From: a bacterium | Lineage (GTDB): Bacteria > SAR324 > XYD2-FULL-50-16 | Length of the DNA stretch: 64,000 bases | Direction: 5' to 3' | NCBI GenBank assembly: GCA_018829445.1 | Contig: JAHJTV010000079.1 | Span: 1-64,000 of the forward strand | Shown here: piece after piece, positions 26,072 to 35,700 of the stretch | How positions within the stretch are numbered: position 1 is the first letter of the stretch | Layout of the letters: each line of letters opens with the position of its first letter | The notes under the pieces: model-generated | Database searches by the model: none | What the model was told of the DNA's origin: nothing | Seen by the model: the letters and a program-made list of their open reading frames with translations, nothing else | Program-made: the position numbers and the translations under genes

Positions 26072-27424
26072 TTAATCAAGATGTTGTAAAAACTCAGTTG
26101 TATCCTTTGATTCGGGATTTATCCGCTTAGCTTCTTCCCAGGCCGCTCTTGCCAGCTCTTTTTCTTGTAACAGTAGATGAAGACTGCCTTTCTTTTCAAG
26201 TAGCGGCAATCTCTCATTGGGATCTGTCTTTTTTGCCAGGAGCAGATCAACCAGAACCAGGCTGCGACGATAGTCTCCGTTGTAAAACGCATTGGTTATT
26301 TCGTTTTCATACTCCATGTCTGTTTGCAGAGATCTGTCGCTTTTCTTTGTTAAGGCACGCTTTAGTTCCTCACCCAGCTTGGGAAAATTCCCACGAAAAA
26401 TAGTCAGTTTATCACCTCTTTCCGGGAGAATTTTGACAGACATGGGAATCAGTTTTTTCATAAAAGGTTCCACTTCCGGGCTAACCGATTCATCCAGCAA
26501 GAGTGAAACTTCCATATGCAAAAGCGTTGTGGAATTTGCCATCATCTCATAGAGCGAATCACGCTCCTCCACGTATACGGAAAAACCGGGAAGTTTTACC
26601 TTCCCCTCAACATCTGTTTTTGTAATCAATGTTTTAAGTTTATTTATTTCATCCGCATTCCAGAAGAACTTCACATTCAGGAGAAATTTCTTTTCATCAA
26701 TATAGTCACTGACAAGTGCCTTCAGTTTTTCACTGATGAATTTTTCATAGTCTGCAATGTAACGCTGTAAAACCGGGTGTAAAATGACCGGTTCCTGCGC
26801 CTCCAGACTTTTTTTCCCTTTGTCAATCGATTGCATCAAGGCGACAGAAGCGTCATCAGCAGCCAACGGCATATCCTTGTCCAGTGAGGCAATGGTCTTT
26901 TTCTTTTCAGGCGTTTCTGGAAAGGGAATCGGAGTTACATTCACCACATCCCCTCTTTCCGGTACAAACCTGGCGTGGATTGGGATCATCTGGTAAATAA
27001 AATCGGTGTAGCGCTTGGGCAGACTCTCATCTATTAACACCTCGACCTTTAGCTTCATGACTGAGCCGGCACCGAGGTAATAATCCAAGCCTTTCTCCTC
27101 CTCTTTTATGAATACGGGAAAACCAGGGAGTTTGGTTGACTTCCGTTGTAACTCCTGGTTATTGGTCCTTAGCATATCCAGTTTATGCGGGTTCCAATAT
27201 ATCCTGACCGAAAGATGGAAACGATTTTCCGGAACATACTTCCCCAAATTATTTGATAACAATTCCGATAAGGCCAGTTCATATTCCGCAGCCTGCTTTT
27301 GTAGAATTTTGAACGCCAGGTTTTCCACCTGGGGCTCATCTTGCGCCTGCAAATTAACTGCGCAGAATAAAAGAACTCCAATCAGAACAGCAGACCATTT
27401 AAATGGTAGAAATAGCTTCATCAT
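26072..27424 (-). CDS. Exported protein with two tandem FliF-like domains and C-terminal TPRs
   Basis: 450 residues. Signal peptide 1-28 (ending LQAQD). Two copies of the same domain are seen at about 35-170 and 215-350. Their landmarks repeat at an exact spacing of 179 residues: LPGF at 99 and 278, PERGD at 155 and 334. RIYWNPHKLDMLR and KFFWNADEINKLK also match. Each copy ends like the FliF ring-building domain (VPERGDVVNVTPIPFPE). Residues 365-450 are TPR-like (YNGDYRRSLVLVDLLLAKK, ELARAAWEEAKRINPES). No membrane helix after the signal, so it is periplasmic. It overlaps the lipoprotein gene by one base. Confidence 0.75.
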   Translation of the reverse strand: MMKLFLPFKWSAVLIGVLLFCAVNLQAQDEPQVENLAFKILQKQAAEYELALSELLSNNLGKYVPENRFHLSVRIYWNPHKLDMLRTNNQELQRKSTKLPGFPVFIKEEEKGLDYYLGAGSVMKLKVEVLIDESLPKRYTDFIYQMIPIHARFVPERGDVVNVTPIPFPETPEKKKTIASLDKDMPLAADDASVALMQSIDKGKKSLEAQEPVILHPVLQRYIADYEKFISEKLKALVSDYIDEKKFLLNVKFFWNADEINKLKTLITKTDVEGKVKLPGFSVYVEERDSLYEMMANSTTLLHMEVSLLLDESVSPEVEPFMKKLIPMSVKILPERGDKLTIFRGNFPKLGEELKRALTKKSDRSLQTDMEYENEITNAFYNGDYRRSLVLVDLLLAKKTDPNERLPLLEKKGSLHLLLQEKELARAAWEEAKRINPESKDTTEFLQHLD

Positions 27425-28080
27425 TATTGTTCCTCGATCCCTTCGATTTTTACTTTCTGGTTATCACTTTTGGATTCCATAAACTCTTTAAAGCGTTTGA
27501 CTTCTATATTACCGGGATCAACCTTCAAAACAAAGTCAAATTCCTTCTTTGCCAGATCGTATTTCCCCATGGCATAAAAAATTGAGCCTTTCATCATATG
27601 GGCTTGTGGATTGTAGCTGTCAATCTTCAATGCATCATTCAACGCCTCCAGTGCTGCCACGTAATCTGTTTTCATCATGGCATCCCTGGCTACTTCAAGT
27701 TTCTGTGAGAAAACCAGTATCCCTGTGTCCGGAGATTTCTGTGCTTCTTCCGATGACTGCACCATTATCCTTGCACTTACCGGCACTGAGATGGAAAAAT
27801 TATTGTTTTCAAAATAGTGTATGGTTTCACTAATCTGACCCTCTTTAATCACCTGGATTTTAATGGCGTATATTCCGTTTTTTCGTTCTTCATAGATCTT
27901 GGTTACCACATTACCTTCGCCGGTTTCTTCAGCATGCTGGGCAACCAGTTGGTTGAAACTATCCGCCGCCGTTGTCGGTTGAACTTCTGAAGATGACGAA
28001 CAGCCTGCTAAGATGAAGAGAGCAATAACGCACATCAATTCTGTGAATTTCGATTTTGATTTGTTTTTGATTTGTTCCAT
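27424..28080 (-). CDS. TPR lipoprotein of the MotAB-linked operon
   Basis: 218 residues from the ATG at 28080; an in-frame TTG at 28119 lacks support. The signal ends FILAGC with Cys27 as the lipid site, followed by a Ser-rich linker. The C-terminal half has TPR repeats (VARDAMMKTDYVAALEALND, IDSYNPQAHMMKGSIFYAMG, KYDLAKKEFDFVLKVDPGN). It is probably anchored in the outer membrane and faces the periplasm, a role like that of pilotin or assembly lipoproteins in trans-envelope machines. Its last base overlaps the next gene's start. Confidence 0.75.
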   Translation of the reverse strand: MEQIKNKSKSKFTELMCVIALFILAGCSSSSEVQPTTAADSFNQLVAQHAEETGEGNVVTKIYEERKNGIYAIKIQVIKEGQISETIHYFENNNFSISVPVSARIMVQSSEEAQKSPDTGILVFSQKLEVARDAMMKTDYVAALEALNDALKIDSYNPQAHMMKGSIFYAMGKYDLAKKEFDFVLKVDPGNIEVKRFKEFMESKSDNQKVKIEGIEEQ

Positions 28081-28162
28081 CTCTTTATCAGCCCTGTTTT
28101 GCTTTGAATTATATTCCAAATTTTGTTATTTATTAACCCATTTATCCGGAGCCGTCGCCGGC

Positions 28163-29245
28163 TTAAAACTGCAATCCAAAAGTGACATATGTTGCCGATC
28201 CGGTTAGTTTTGCTGCATCACCATTGCTATCAGGTGCTTCAATATTGGTCTCATCAAATGTCAGGTATTGCATATTGAAGGTAAGAAGCTTGTTAACAAT
28301 GACTTTCAACCCGAACTTCCCATAAAGAGAAAAGTTAAATTGGGGTGATAGAAATTGACCAATACCGGCTGTCAGGATAAAAGAAACATCGTTGTTCATG
28401 AAAGACATCATCTCCCATCCAACCGATCCATCAAACATCATTCCACCTTGCAGGGTCTCTTTATCTACCAGTTTGTCATTGTTATCAATGAAAAGTCCGA
28501 AATTGGTGGTGATAATCCATGATTCAGAAAATCGTTTGGAATACTCCGCTCCGGCTAAAAGCGTTGAATGATCCACAGTTTTACTGGGAGTGATCAACTT
28601 AATGGGAATCGTCATCTGCCCTGCGTAAAAATTCCAGTAGGTAGTTTCCGAAACCGGAATGCCGGTGATAACATCTGATAAAATAATCCTGCCCTCTTCC
28701 GCGTCATAAACATTAACAACGATTGTCAGTTGTCTTTGATCTTCAATAATCATGGCGTTCATAAAACCCTGAACTCCTATTTTCTTTGCCAGTTTTTGAC
28801 GCTCCTCTTTTGAAGCCAACCCTTTGCTGACAGTCAGGATTCCATTGTTGATCTCACTGCGAATCATATTACATTCGTCACATTTGATCAGTTTGAGCTT
28901 GGGGTTCTCCATGAGTAACTGACCATATAATTTGGCTCCTGCAACTTTGCGGAATGACTCATCCAATCCCGGGCTGAAATCCAGATCCGTAACAGCCAGA
29001 GTTGATATCCTGCTATCCAGTCTGCCAATTGATCGAGCCAGTTCAGGCATCATTTTTCCAAATTGATAGTAAAGAGGATCACTCCACATATTGTAAGCCT
29101 CCCCGGCTTCATCAATTTGAACAAGATTAAGCTGTTCCTCTTCAGATAGAATTTCTCCAGCTTCATCAGTCAGTTGCCCCGATTGTGCAAAAGCTATGGA
29201 ACTTGTTATTGCCCACAGCATCAATATTAATATCGCCTGCTTCAT
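28163..29245 (-). CDS. Outer-membrane protein with FlgO/CsgG-like N-terminal domain and beta-barrel
   Basis: 360 residues from the ATG at 29245 (a TTG nine bases upstream is the alternative). Signal peptide ends SIAFAQSG. Residues about 50-190 resemble the FlgO/CsgG-type alpha-beta domain: STLAVTDLDFSPGLDESFRK, KLAKKIGVQGFMNAMIIED, IVVNVYDAEEGRIILSDVI. The rest alternates hydrophobic and polar residues and ends in a Phe (SATYVTFGLQF), the usual signature of an outer-membrane barrel. FlgO is a flagellum-linked outer-membrane protein and CsgG an export pore, so this could be the outer-membrane end of the machine. The two Cys in IKCDECN are unusual. Confidence 0.65.
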   Translation of the reverse strand: MKQAILILMLWAITSSIAFAQSGQLTDEAGEILSEEEQLNLVQIDEAGEAYNMWSDPLYYQFGKMMPELARSIGRLDSRISTLAVTDLDFSPGLDESFRKVAGAKLYGQLLMENPKLKLIKCDECNMIRSEINNGILTVSKGLASKEERQKLAKKIGVQGFMNAMIIEDQRQLTIVVNVYDAEEGRIILSDVITGIPVSETTYWNFYAGQMTIPIKLITPSKTVDHSTLLAGAEYSKRFSESWIITTNFGLFIDNNDKLVDKETLQGGMMFDGSVGWEMMSFMNNDVSFILTAGIGQFLSPQFNFSLYGKFGLKVIVNKLLTFNMQYLTFDETNIEAPDSNGDAAKLTGSATYVTFGLQF

Positions 29246-29384
29246 TTTTATCAATTGGCTATCAGTTGGATTATCAATTATGGAAAAAACTTAATAAATC
29301 AAATAATTCGCTTCTATGTTTCGATGTTATCCTAACCCACGCAACAATGCAATTTTAAAGAAAGCTTTCACCCTCTTGATTATA

Positions 29385-30029
29385 CTAGCGGCCATCAAAC
29401 AATACCTTTGTTTCCTCCCTGGATTTCGGTTGCTTTTCCAGTATTATTTCAACTCTTCTGTTCTTCTCTCTCGCTTCTCTCAGAGCTGCTCCCGTTTTAC
29501 GTTTACCATAGTCATCGAGATAACGTTCCTTGGGTCGACTATCGGCATAAGCGCCAACTGAGACTTTATTACTGGAATATTTCAACTGATTCACCAGAAA
29601 TGTTGCTACATTGGTCGCTCGAGCTGAACTTAATTCCCAGTTACTGGGAAATTTTTTTGTCTTGATAGGAACATCATCAGTATGTCCCTCAACGATCAAA
29701 AGATCGTTTTTATGTTCTTCCATTTGACGGATTGCACTGAACATCGGTGATAATGAATTTAACGCCCCCTTCTGAACCACATCACTTCCTGATCTGAACA
29801 GATAATCGGAAGGCAGTGTCAAAATACACTGTAGCTTGCTGGATCTCAGCTCAAAGTTCCTAAACCGTTTGCTGTTCTGATCAAGATATTCCTGTATACC
29901 ATTACAACTCTTTGGTTGTGTTGACAGGGTGGTTAATAACACAAAAAAGCAGAATAATAATGTCATCAAGTCAGCAAAAGTTACAATCCAATCCGGAACT
30001 CCGCCGCCCATTTCCTTTTTTGCGATCAT
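29385..30029 (-). CDS. MotB-like stator subunit with OmpA domain
   Basis: 214 residues. The N-terminal helix is classic MotB, WIVTFADLMTLLFCFFVLL, with the proton-carrying Asp at position 20. The OmpA/MotB peptidoglycan-binding domain follows (LLIVEGHTDDVPI, NWELSSARATNVATFLV, REKNRRVEIILE). It is shorter than E. coli MotB (308 residues), with a short plug and linker. It overlaps the motA-like gene by 4 bases (ATGA). It lacks flagellar neighbours and sits with TPR and FliF/FliG-like genes, so it probably powers a different machine. ExbD/TolR-type alternatives lack the OmpA domain. Confidence 0.92.
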   Translation of the reverse strand: MIAKKEMGGGVPDWIVTFADLMTLLFCFFVLLTTLSTQPKSCNGIQEYLDQNSKRFRNFELRSSKLQCILTLPSDYLFRSGSDVVQKGALNSLSPMFSAIRQMEEHKNDLLIVEGHTDDVPIKTKKFPSNWELSSARATNVATFLVNQLKYSSNKVSVGAYADSRPKERYLDDYGKRKTGAALREAREKNRRVEIILEKQPKSREETKVLFDGR

Positions 30030-30994
30030 AATCCGAGGTCTCCTGACGCCATTGCTGCTCTTCTCTCCTCTTCCACCTGCATTCTGAGTTTAGGAGGTAA
30101 ATAGATAATCAGATCCTGGGCGGCAACATCAACTAATTCTCTCTTTTTCAAATATAAAATACCCTCCTGTATCATTTCCAGGAGTTTGACATTTGACTCT
30201 TTTAATTGAAATCTCTTGGATGCAATCGGGATAAGGATCAACTGTGCCGCTAAAACTCCATACAAGGTAGTAATCAAAGCTACTGACATGGATCCCATGA
30301 CATCGGAAATGCTGGTGTTTTCTCCCGATGCAGCTCCCAACATCAAGATCAACCCGACAACGGTTCCAACCATTCCAAATGCCGGGGTTGCAGCCCCTAA
30401 AAACCTAAGAACATCAATCTCTTCATAAGCCCGATAATTGTACATCTCTATCTCTGACTGAATGATTTCGGTGATCATCTCCTCCGAAACCACATCAACC
30501 GCAATAAAATCCTGAACCCATTCCCTGAGGTTGTCATTTTGGATCTCTTCAATGTCCGCATCGGTTATGATTTCTCCTGCATTTCTTTTGGCCAAAAGAC
30601 GCAAGATGATTTCGTAAACCTCCAGAAAATCCTCTTGCAACCGTCTTCTAGCAAAGGCCAGAGCAATAAATTTAATTGTACTAACTGCTTTTGAGACCGG
30701 AAATGCGATTAGTAATGCGGCAAAAGCGCCCCCCACAACAATCCCAAATGATTTGATATCCAGGAATTTGGAAATGGAACCAACCAACGAGTCCTTGAAC
30801 TGTTTTAATTCCGCTTTCGCTTGCCTTATTTCAACAACCGGCCTGCCGACCTCTTCCATCTTAGTAATCAGTTCGTCATATGTTGTGATTTGGTATACAT
30901 AATAATTGGAGTATCGATCGGGGAAAATGATTCCAAAAACCAATAATGAAGCTCCCAGTATAAACCCTAATAGTGTCCCTAATGTATCTTTCAT
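30026..30994 (-). CDS. MotA-like stator subunit with enlarged periplasmic loop
   Basis: 322 residues with four membrane helices. The channel block ATPAFGMVGTVVGLILML and SVALITTLYGVLAAQLILIP match MotA TM3 and TM4; FLDIKSFGIVVGGAFAALLI matches TM2. The cytoplasmic loop (about 105-200) carries the charged rotor-facing part. Unusually, about 55 residues (25-80) lie between TM1 and TM2, where flagellar MotA has a short turn, so this stator may touch a periplasmic partner. First gene of the operon; a sigma-54-like promoter lies 73 bases upstream of its start. Confidence 0.93.
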   Translation of the reverse strand: MKDTLGTLLGFILGASLLVFGIIFPDRYSNYYVYQITTYDELITKMEEVGRPVVEIRQAKAELKQFKDSLVGSISKFLDIKSFGIVVGGAFAALLIAFPVSKAVSTIKFIALAFARRRLQEDFLEVYEIILRLLAKRNAGEIITDADIEEIQNDNLREWVQDFIAVDVVSEEMITEIIQSEIEMYNYRAYEEIDVLRFLGAATPAFGMVGTVVGLILMLGAASGENTSISDVMGSMSVALITTLYGVLAAQLILIPIASKRFQLKESNVKLLEMIQEGILYLKKRELVDVAAQDLIIYLPPKLRMQVEEERRAAMASGDLGL

Positions 30995-31066
30995 GGGTGT
31001 TGCCTAATCGTTGAATATGCCGTTGTAATCTGCCCGCAAAAAATAGTCGAAAAATGACTTTCTATA

Positions 31067-31082
31067 AGCAACTATAATGCCA
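31067..31082 (-). promoter_or_regulatory. Sigma-54 (-24/-12)-like promoter before the motA-like gene
   Basis: On the minus strand the sequence is TGGCATTATAGTTGCT. GG and GC are exactly 12 bases apart, as in the TGGCAC-N5-TTGC consensus, with one mismatch in the strong positions. Transcription would begin near 31056, leaving a leader of about 60 bases before the ATG at 30994. Sigma-54 often drives motility and envelope machines. No activator site was identified. Confidence 0.45.
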
Positions 31083-31619
31083 GCACTTCTGAATTTTTGG
31101 TTTGTAAAAGCAACTAACATGCCAATGTTTTGGGGTTGAATAGGAAATGAATGCTGAATTTGGCGATAATTTTCGATTGGGTGCAAAACTGAAATTTGGC
31201 TATTTTTCCCCTCCCCCTTTTTTAAAAAGGCATCTCCTTTTAAAACCATGAAAACAAAAAAGGAGCCGATACAAGCTAAGTATTGTTCTCCATATGACTT
31301 TTTCATAATCAGCACGCATTTTAAAAATTTGATTGTTTGGATACTTTCTTGAGTAAATCCTTGAATTGGTTTAGGCTTGATGCAAATAAAATAGAATACA
31401 TAAAACGATAACCAGCTATAACCGGAAAGGCGTCATTTTTTGGAGTTGAATTGAGTTATTTTAAAGGAGAAGTAATGACGATAAAGCATAGAAAACAAAG
31501 CCTGAAGATGAATCTTTGCTGTTGATGACTTTTTGGTTTTAGACTGGAATTGTTGTTTCGCGGTGCCACATAGAAAACCTTATATTTTTCCTGGATAACC
31601 TGCATCCCATAACACTCTT
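31083..31619. other. Divergent intergenic spacer without a recognised gene
   Basis: This spacer separates the minus-strand motA operon from the plus-strand efflux genes. A 103-codon frame on the minus strand (31004-31315) overlaps the promoter region and has no family resemblance; I do not accept it as a gene. No tRNA, riboswitch or clear terminator is visible. The stretch 31316-31619 presumably holds the efflux-operon promoter, but no strong -35/-10 pair stands out. Confidence 0.5.
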
Positions 31620-32678
31620 ATGGAAAAAATACAGATCTATCCGAAAAAGACTGTTTTGCTCTTAGTCATTTTTCTTTTCACCTGGTTGTCGTCTGCAACA
31701 GGAGATACAGGCAAACCCAAAACAGGAAAAACCAAGGTAGAGGTAATACAACTCAAACCACGAATACTGAAAAATTATTCTGCCTACATCGGGCATCTTA
31801 ATCCCTTTTCAAGGGTAATCATCAGTTCGGAACTTGCCGGGATCGTTGAAAAGGTCAATGTAGATATTGGCTCCACTGTCAAATCCGGTAATGTCCTTGC
31901 AGAGATCGATACCAAACGACTGCTCCTCAATAAATTGCTTAATCAGTCCAATTACAAGCTGGCGTTAGACGAATATGAGAGAGAGAAAAAACTCTTTGAT
32001 AAAAACCTCTCAACTTCCGCGATAGTATCAACCCTCAAGAATAAGCTTGAAGTCAGTAAGCTCAAACTGGACCTGTCAAATCTGGATCTGATGCAATCCA
32101 AAGTAAAGGCTCCAATCTCCGGTATTGTTAAAGGCAAGCAGATTGAGGAGGGAGAATATGTAAAAGTGGGGACCGAATTAATAGAGCTATTTGATATTTC
32201 GAAAGTTATCGCTATCATTCACATTCCCGAAAGAGACATCAGGTACATATCACCAGGCAAAAGAGCGTTGATATCTGTAGATGCCCTGCCGAACGTAAGT
32301 TTCGTCGGAACCATCAAATCCAAGGCTTTGGAGGCTGATTTAAAAAGCAGGAGCTTCGAAATCGAAGTCTTAATTGATAATCCGGACAGGATTCTACTCC
32401 CGGGGATGCTCGTCAGAGTCAGTATGTTAAAGGTGCACTTAAAGAATCAGGTTATCATTCCCCGTCATACGATTCAGGAAGGCGAGATGGGAAGTTTTGT
32501 TTATATCGTAAATAGTACTAAAGTTATTAAAAGGGAAGTAAAGATAGGATTGAGTATTGATGATGAGGTGCAGGTGATTTCTGGCTTAAAATTTAATGAT
32601 TTTTTGGTAAATTCAGGACACCAATTGATTTCTCCCAACGAAATTGTGGAGATTATAAACAGAAGCATTCAAGAGTAG
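31620..32678 (+). CDS. RND efflux periplasmic adaptor (membrane fusion protein)
   Basis: 352 residues of the AcrA/MexE-HlyD type. An N-terminal hydrophobic signal/anchor (about 11-27) is followed by a split biotinyl-lipoyl domain (SELAGIVEKVNVDIGSTVKS, VLAEIDTKRL, then KVKAPISGIVKGKQIEEGEY), with an alpha-hairpin between them (KLALDEYEREKKLFDKN), a beta-barrel (ISVDALPNVSFVGTIKSK) and the membrane-proximal part. It bridges the pump to an outer-membrane channel, which is not encoded here. The pump gene starts 61 bases downstream on the same strand. Substrate unknown. Confidence 0.92.
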   Translation: MEKIQIYPKKTVLLLVIFLFTWLSSATGDTGKPKTGKTKVEVIQLKPRILKNYSAYIGHLNPFSRVIISSELAGIVEKVNVDIGSTVKSGNVLAEIDTKRLLLNKLLNQSNYKLALDEYEREKKLFDKNLSTSAIVSTLKNKLEVSKLKLDLSNLDLMQSKVKAPISGIVKGKQIEEGEYVKVGTELIELFDISKVIAIIHIPERDIRYISPGKRALISVDALPNVSFVGTIKSKALEADLKSRSFEIEVLIDNPDRILLPGMLVRVSMLKVHLKNQVIIPRHTIQEGEMGSFVYIVNSTKVIKREVKIGLSIDDEVQVISGLKFNDFLVNSGHQLISPNEIVEIINRSIQE

Positions 32679-32739
32679 CGGTCATCCCACCAAAAACCAA
32701 ATAACAATTCATTGCTCCTTATTTGATTAAAGGGGATTT

Positions 32740-35700
32740 ATGCCGAAGCCAAACAAGGAATCCGAAAAAACCAAATTAAAAATTACGAGGAAAAAACCGG
32801 TCACTAAAAAAGAGTTCTGGCTGAGTAATCTGGCACTTAAGAAGCCGACCTCTGTTTTTATCATCATGCTCCTTATAATTGTCATGGGCTTCTCAGCATA
32901 CGTCAATTTACCAAGAGAAGCAGCTCCTGATGTTCAAATCCCTTACCTGATAGTCACCATACCATATCCCGGCTCTTCTCCGGAAGATATCGAATCGCTT
33001 ATTGTTAATAAGCTTGAGAAAGAGATGCAAAATCTTGAAGATCTAAAAGAGATCTCCTCAAACTCAACGGAGGGAGCGGGAATGGTGGCCCTGGAATATC
33101 ATCTGGGAACCGATATTGATGATGCAAAGGTTGAGGTTCGGGAAACCTTGGACAGGGTAGCACCTGATTTACCCCAGGATGCTGAAGACGCAATCATCAC
33201 CGAAATCAATACCTCGGATTTTCCTGTCTTAATCATAAATTTGTCAGGGACAATTGGATTATACCAATTAAAGGAAGCGGCTGAAGATCTGAAAGAGGAT
33301 ATTGAAGCCATACCAGGAGTTCTTGAAGCAAAAAGAATTGGCGGTTTGGACAAGGAGGTTCAGGTAAATGTCGATCCGGAAAAGCTAAACTACTATAACC
33401 TTGATTTAAACCAAGTCTCAAACGCCATTGCCTTTGAGAATGCCAATGTCCCTGCGGGAGATATCGAAATCGGTCCTTTGAAATATATGATCCGGATTCC
33501 GGGAGAAATTGAGGACGTTAAAAAAATCAATCGTGTGATCATAGAAACTCCCAACCAAATACCTGTATTTATTAGGGACATTGCAACTGTGGAATTTGGA
33601 TTTAAAGATGTTACATCCCGATCACGACTGAACAAAGTTGAATCTGTGACCCTTCACATCTCCAAAAGATCCGGAGAGAATCTTTTGGAAATTACGGATA
33701 AAATAAAAGTGCTTATTGCTGAGAAGGAGAAGGAGAACGCAAACACCATAAAATATACTATTCTTTCCGATCACAGTGACTTTGTACGCCTATTTGTTCG
33801 TGACCTTGAGAACAATATGTATACCGGCCTGTTCTCCGTATTGCTGGTTTTGATTTTTATTCTGGGTATCAGAAACTCTCTGTTTGTTGCGGCAGCCATC
33901 CCTTTTTCCATGCTGATCAGCTTTCTGGTGTTACAAACATTAGATATAACTCTCAACATGATTGTTCTCTTCGGCTTAATCATGGCGTTAGGAATGCTGG
34001 TTGATAATGCCATAGTAATTGTCGAGAATATCTATCGACACCTTGAGCTCGGGTACAAGCCAAAGATAGCCGCCAGATTAGGAGTGGGTGAAGTGGCTTT
34101 GCCAGTTGTAACCTCCACGTTGACTACCCTGGCAGCATTTTTTCCCTTGCTGTTCATGCCTGGAATTATGGGTGATTTCATGAGTTATTTGCCAAAAACA
34201 CTGATGATCACACTGACCGCGTCTTTATTCATTGGCCTTATCGCAAATCCGGTGCTCTGCGCCACATTTATGACAACCCCCAAAAAGTTAAAACCCGGCA
34301 ATGAATTAAAAATAGCCGAAACAAACAAACTCCTGGCTGTCTATCGAAACATGTTGAGATGGGCACTCTCCCACAGATTCTGGGTACTAATAGTTGTAAT
34401 TCTGCTTTGGATCTGTATCATCCTGATCTACTTCATTCGAGTTCTTCCCAAAGTAGGTATTGAGTTTTTCCCAACTTCGGAACCGGAAAATGCTGTAATC
34501 CAGATTGAAGCTCCCTTTGGCACAACCTTGAAAGAATCGGATCAGATTGTTCAAAAAATAGAAAATGAGACTGTTCCCTACTATAGCAAAACGAAATCTG
34601 TAGTTGCTAATATTGGACAAGGAAGAGGTTCCATGTCTGAAACTGGAAAGACAACCCATCTCAGTCATTTGGTCACCAGCTTTCCTGATTGGCAGCATCG
34701 GACCATGCTACCTTCTGAAATCATCAAACAACTTAGAGAAGCCATCACTCGGTTTTCAGGAGCCAGGTTCAAAATAACCAAAGCAACTCACGGTCCTCCC
34801 ACTGGTAAACCCATTAATATTGAAATCCGGGGAGAAAATTTATCCACTTTGAAACAAATTTCCCTTGATATTCAAGGCAAAATTAAGGGAATTCCCGGAC
34901 TAGTCAATCTGGATGATAATTTCCGTTCAAATCGATCAGAAATCCAGGTTCTGATTGATAGAGAAAAAACTGCCCGTTTAGGCTTAAGAACCACTCAGGT
35001 GGCCAATATTTTACGAACTGCTTTCAACGGAAAAAAGGTGTCCACCTTTCGAGAGGATAAAAAAGAGTATGATATTGTGGTTAAACTGGATAAGACCTTT
35101 CGCCAGTCCCTCGCAAGTCTGGAAACCCTTTATATGAAGACTCCGGTCGGTCAATCGGTCAACTTAAGAGAGATTGCAGAAGTTACCAATGCAAAGGCGC
35201 TTGGAAGCATTAGACACATCGGAACAAACAGAGTCATAACTATTTCCGCCGATGCGGAAGGAGCGTCAGGTAGTGAAGTGCTGAGAAAAGTACAGACTCG
35301 ATTAAAAAACTATACCCTCCCGAATGGTTTTTCCATTAAATACTCCGGTGAAAACATTAGTCAAAAGGAGATGGAATCTTTTTTACCCAAGAGTTTTTTG
35401 GTAACCATTTTTCTAATTTTTCTAGTGCTGGTCACCCAATTCAATTCGATTGCACATACTTTGATTATTATTACCTCAGTATTTCTTTCACTTATGGGTG
35501 TGTTCCTGGGAATGATTATTCACAGCAGCCCTTTCAGCATTATGATGGGAGGCATCGGTATTATCTCCCTGGCCGGTGTTGTCGTTAATAACGCCATTGT
35601 ACTCATTGACTACATTCAACAACTCAGGTCTAAGGGTCTATCAAGGGAAAGAGCGATTGTCCTGGGAGGAATGCTGAGATTGAGACCGGTAATGTTGACA

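Noticed and set aside
23318-30994. Zorya-type defence system because of the MotA/MotB pair
   Set aside because: ZorA has a long cytoplasmic tail and is joined by ZorC and ZorD or ZorE (nuclease/helicase). None of these is present; the neighbours are envelope and FliF/FliG-like proteins.
23318-30994. Ordinary flagellar locus
   Set aside because: No fliC, flgE, flhA, fliI or other export and filament genes occur in the window, and the FliF- and FliG-like parts are fused and diverged.
31004-31315. 103-codon minus-strand frame upstream of motA
   Set aside because: It overlaps the promoter-like element, contains no recognisable domain, and ends just before the motA start, so it is likely a chance frame.
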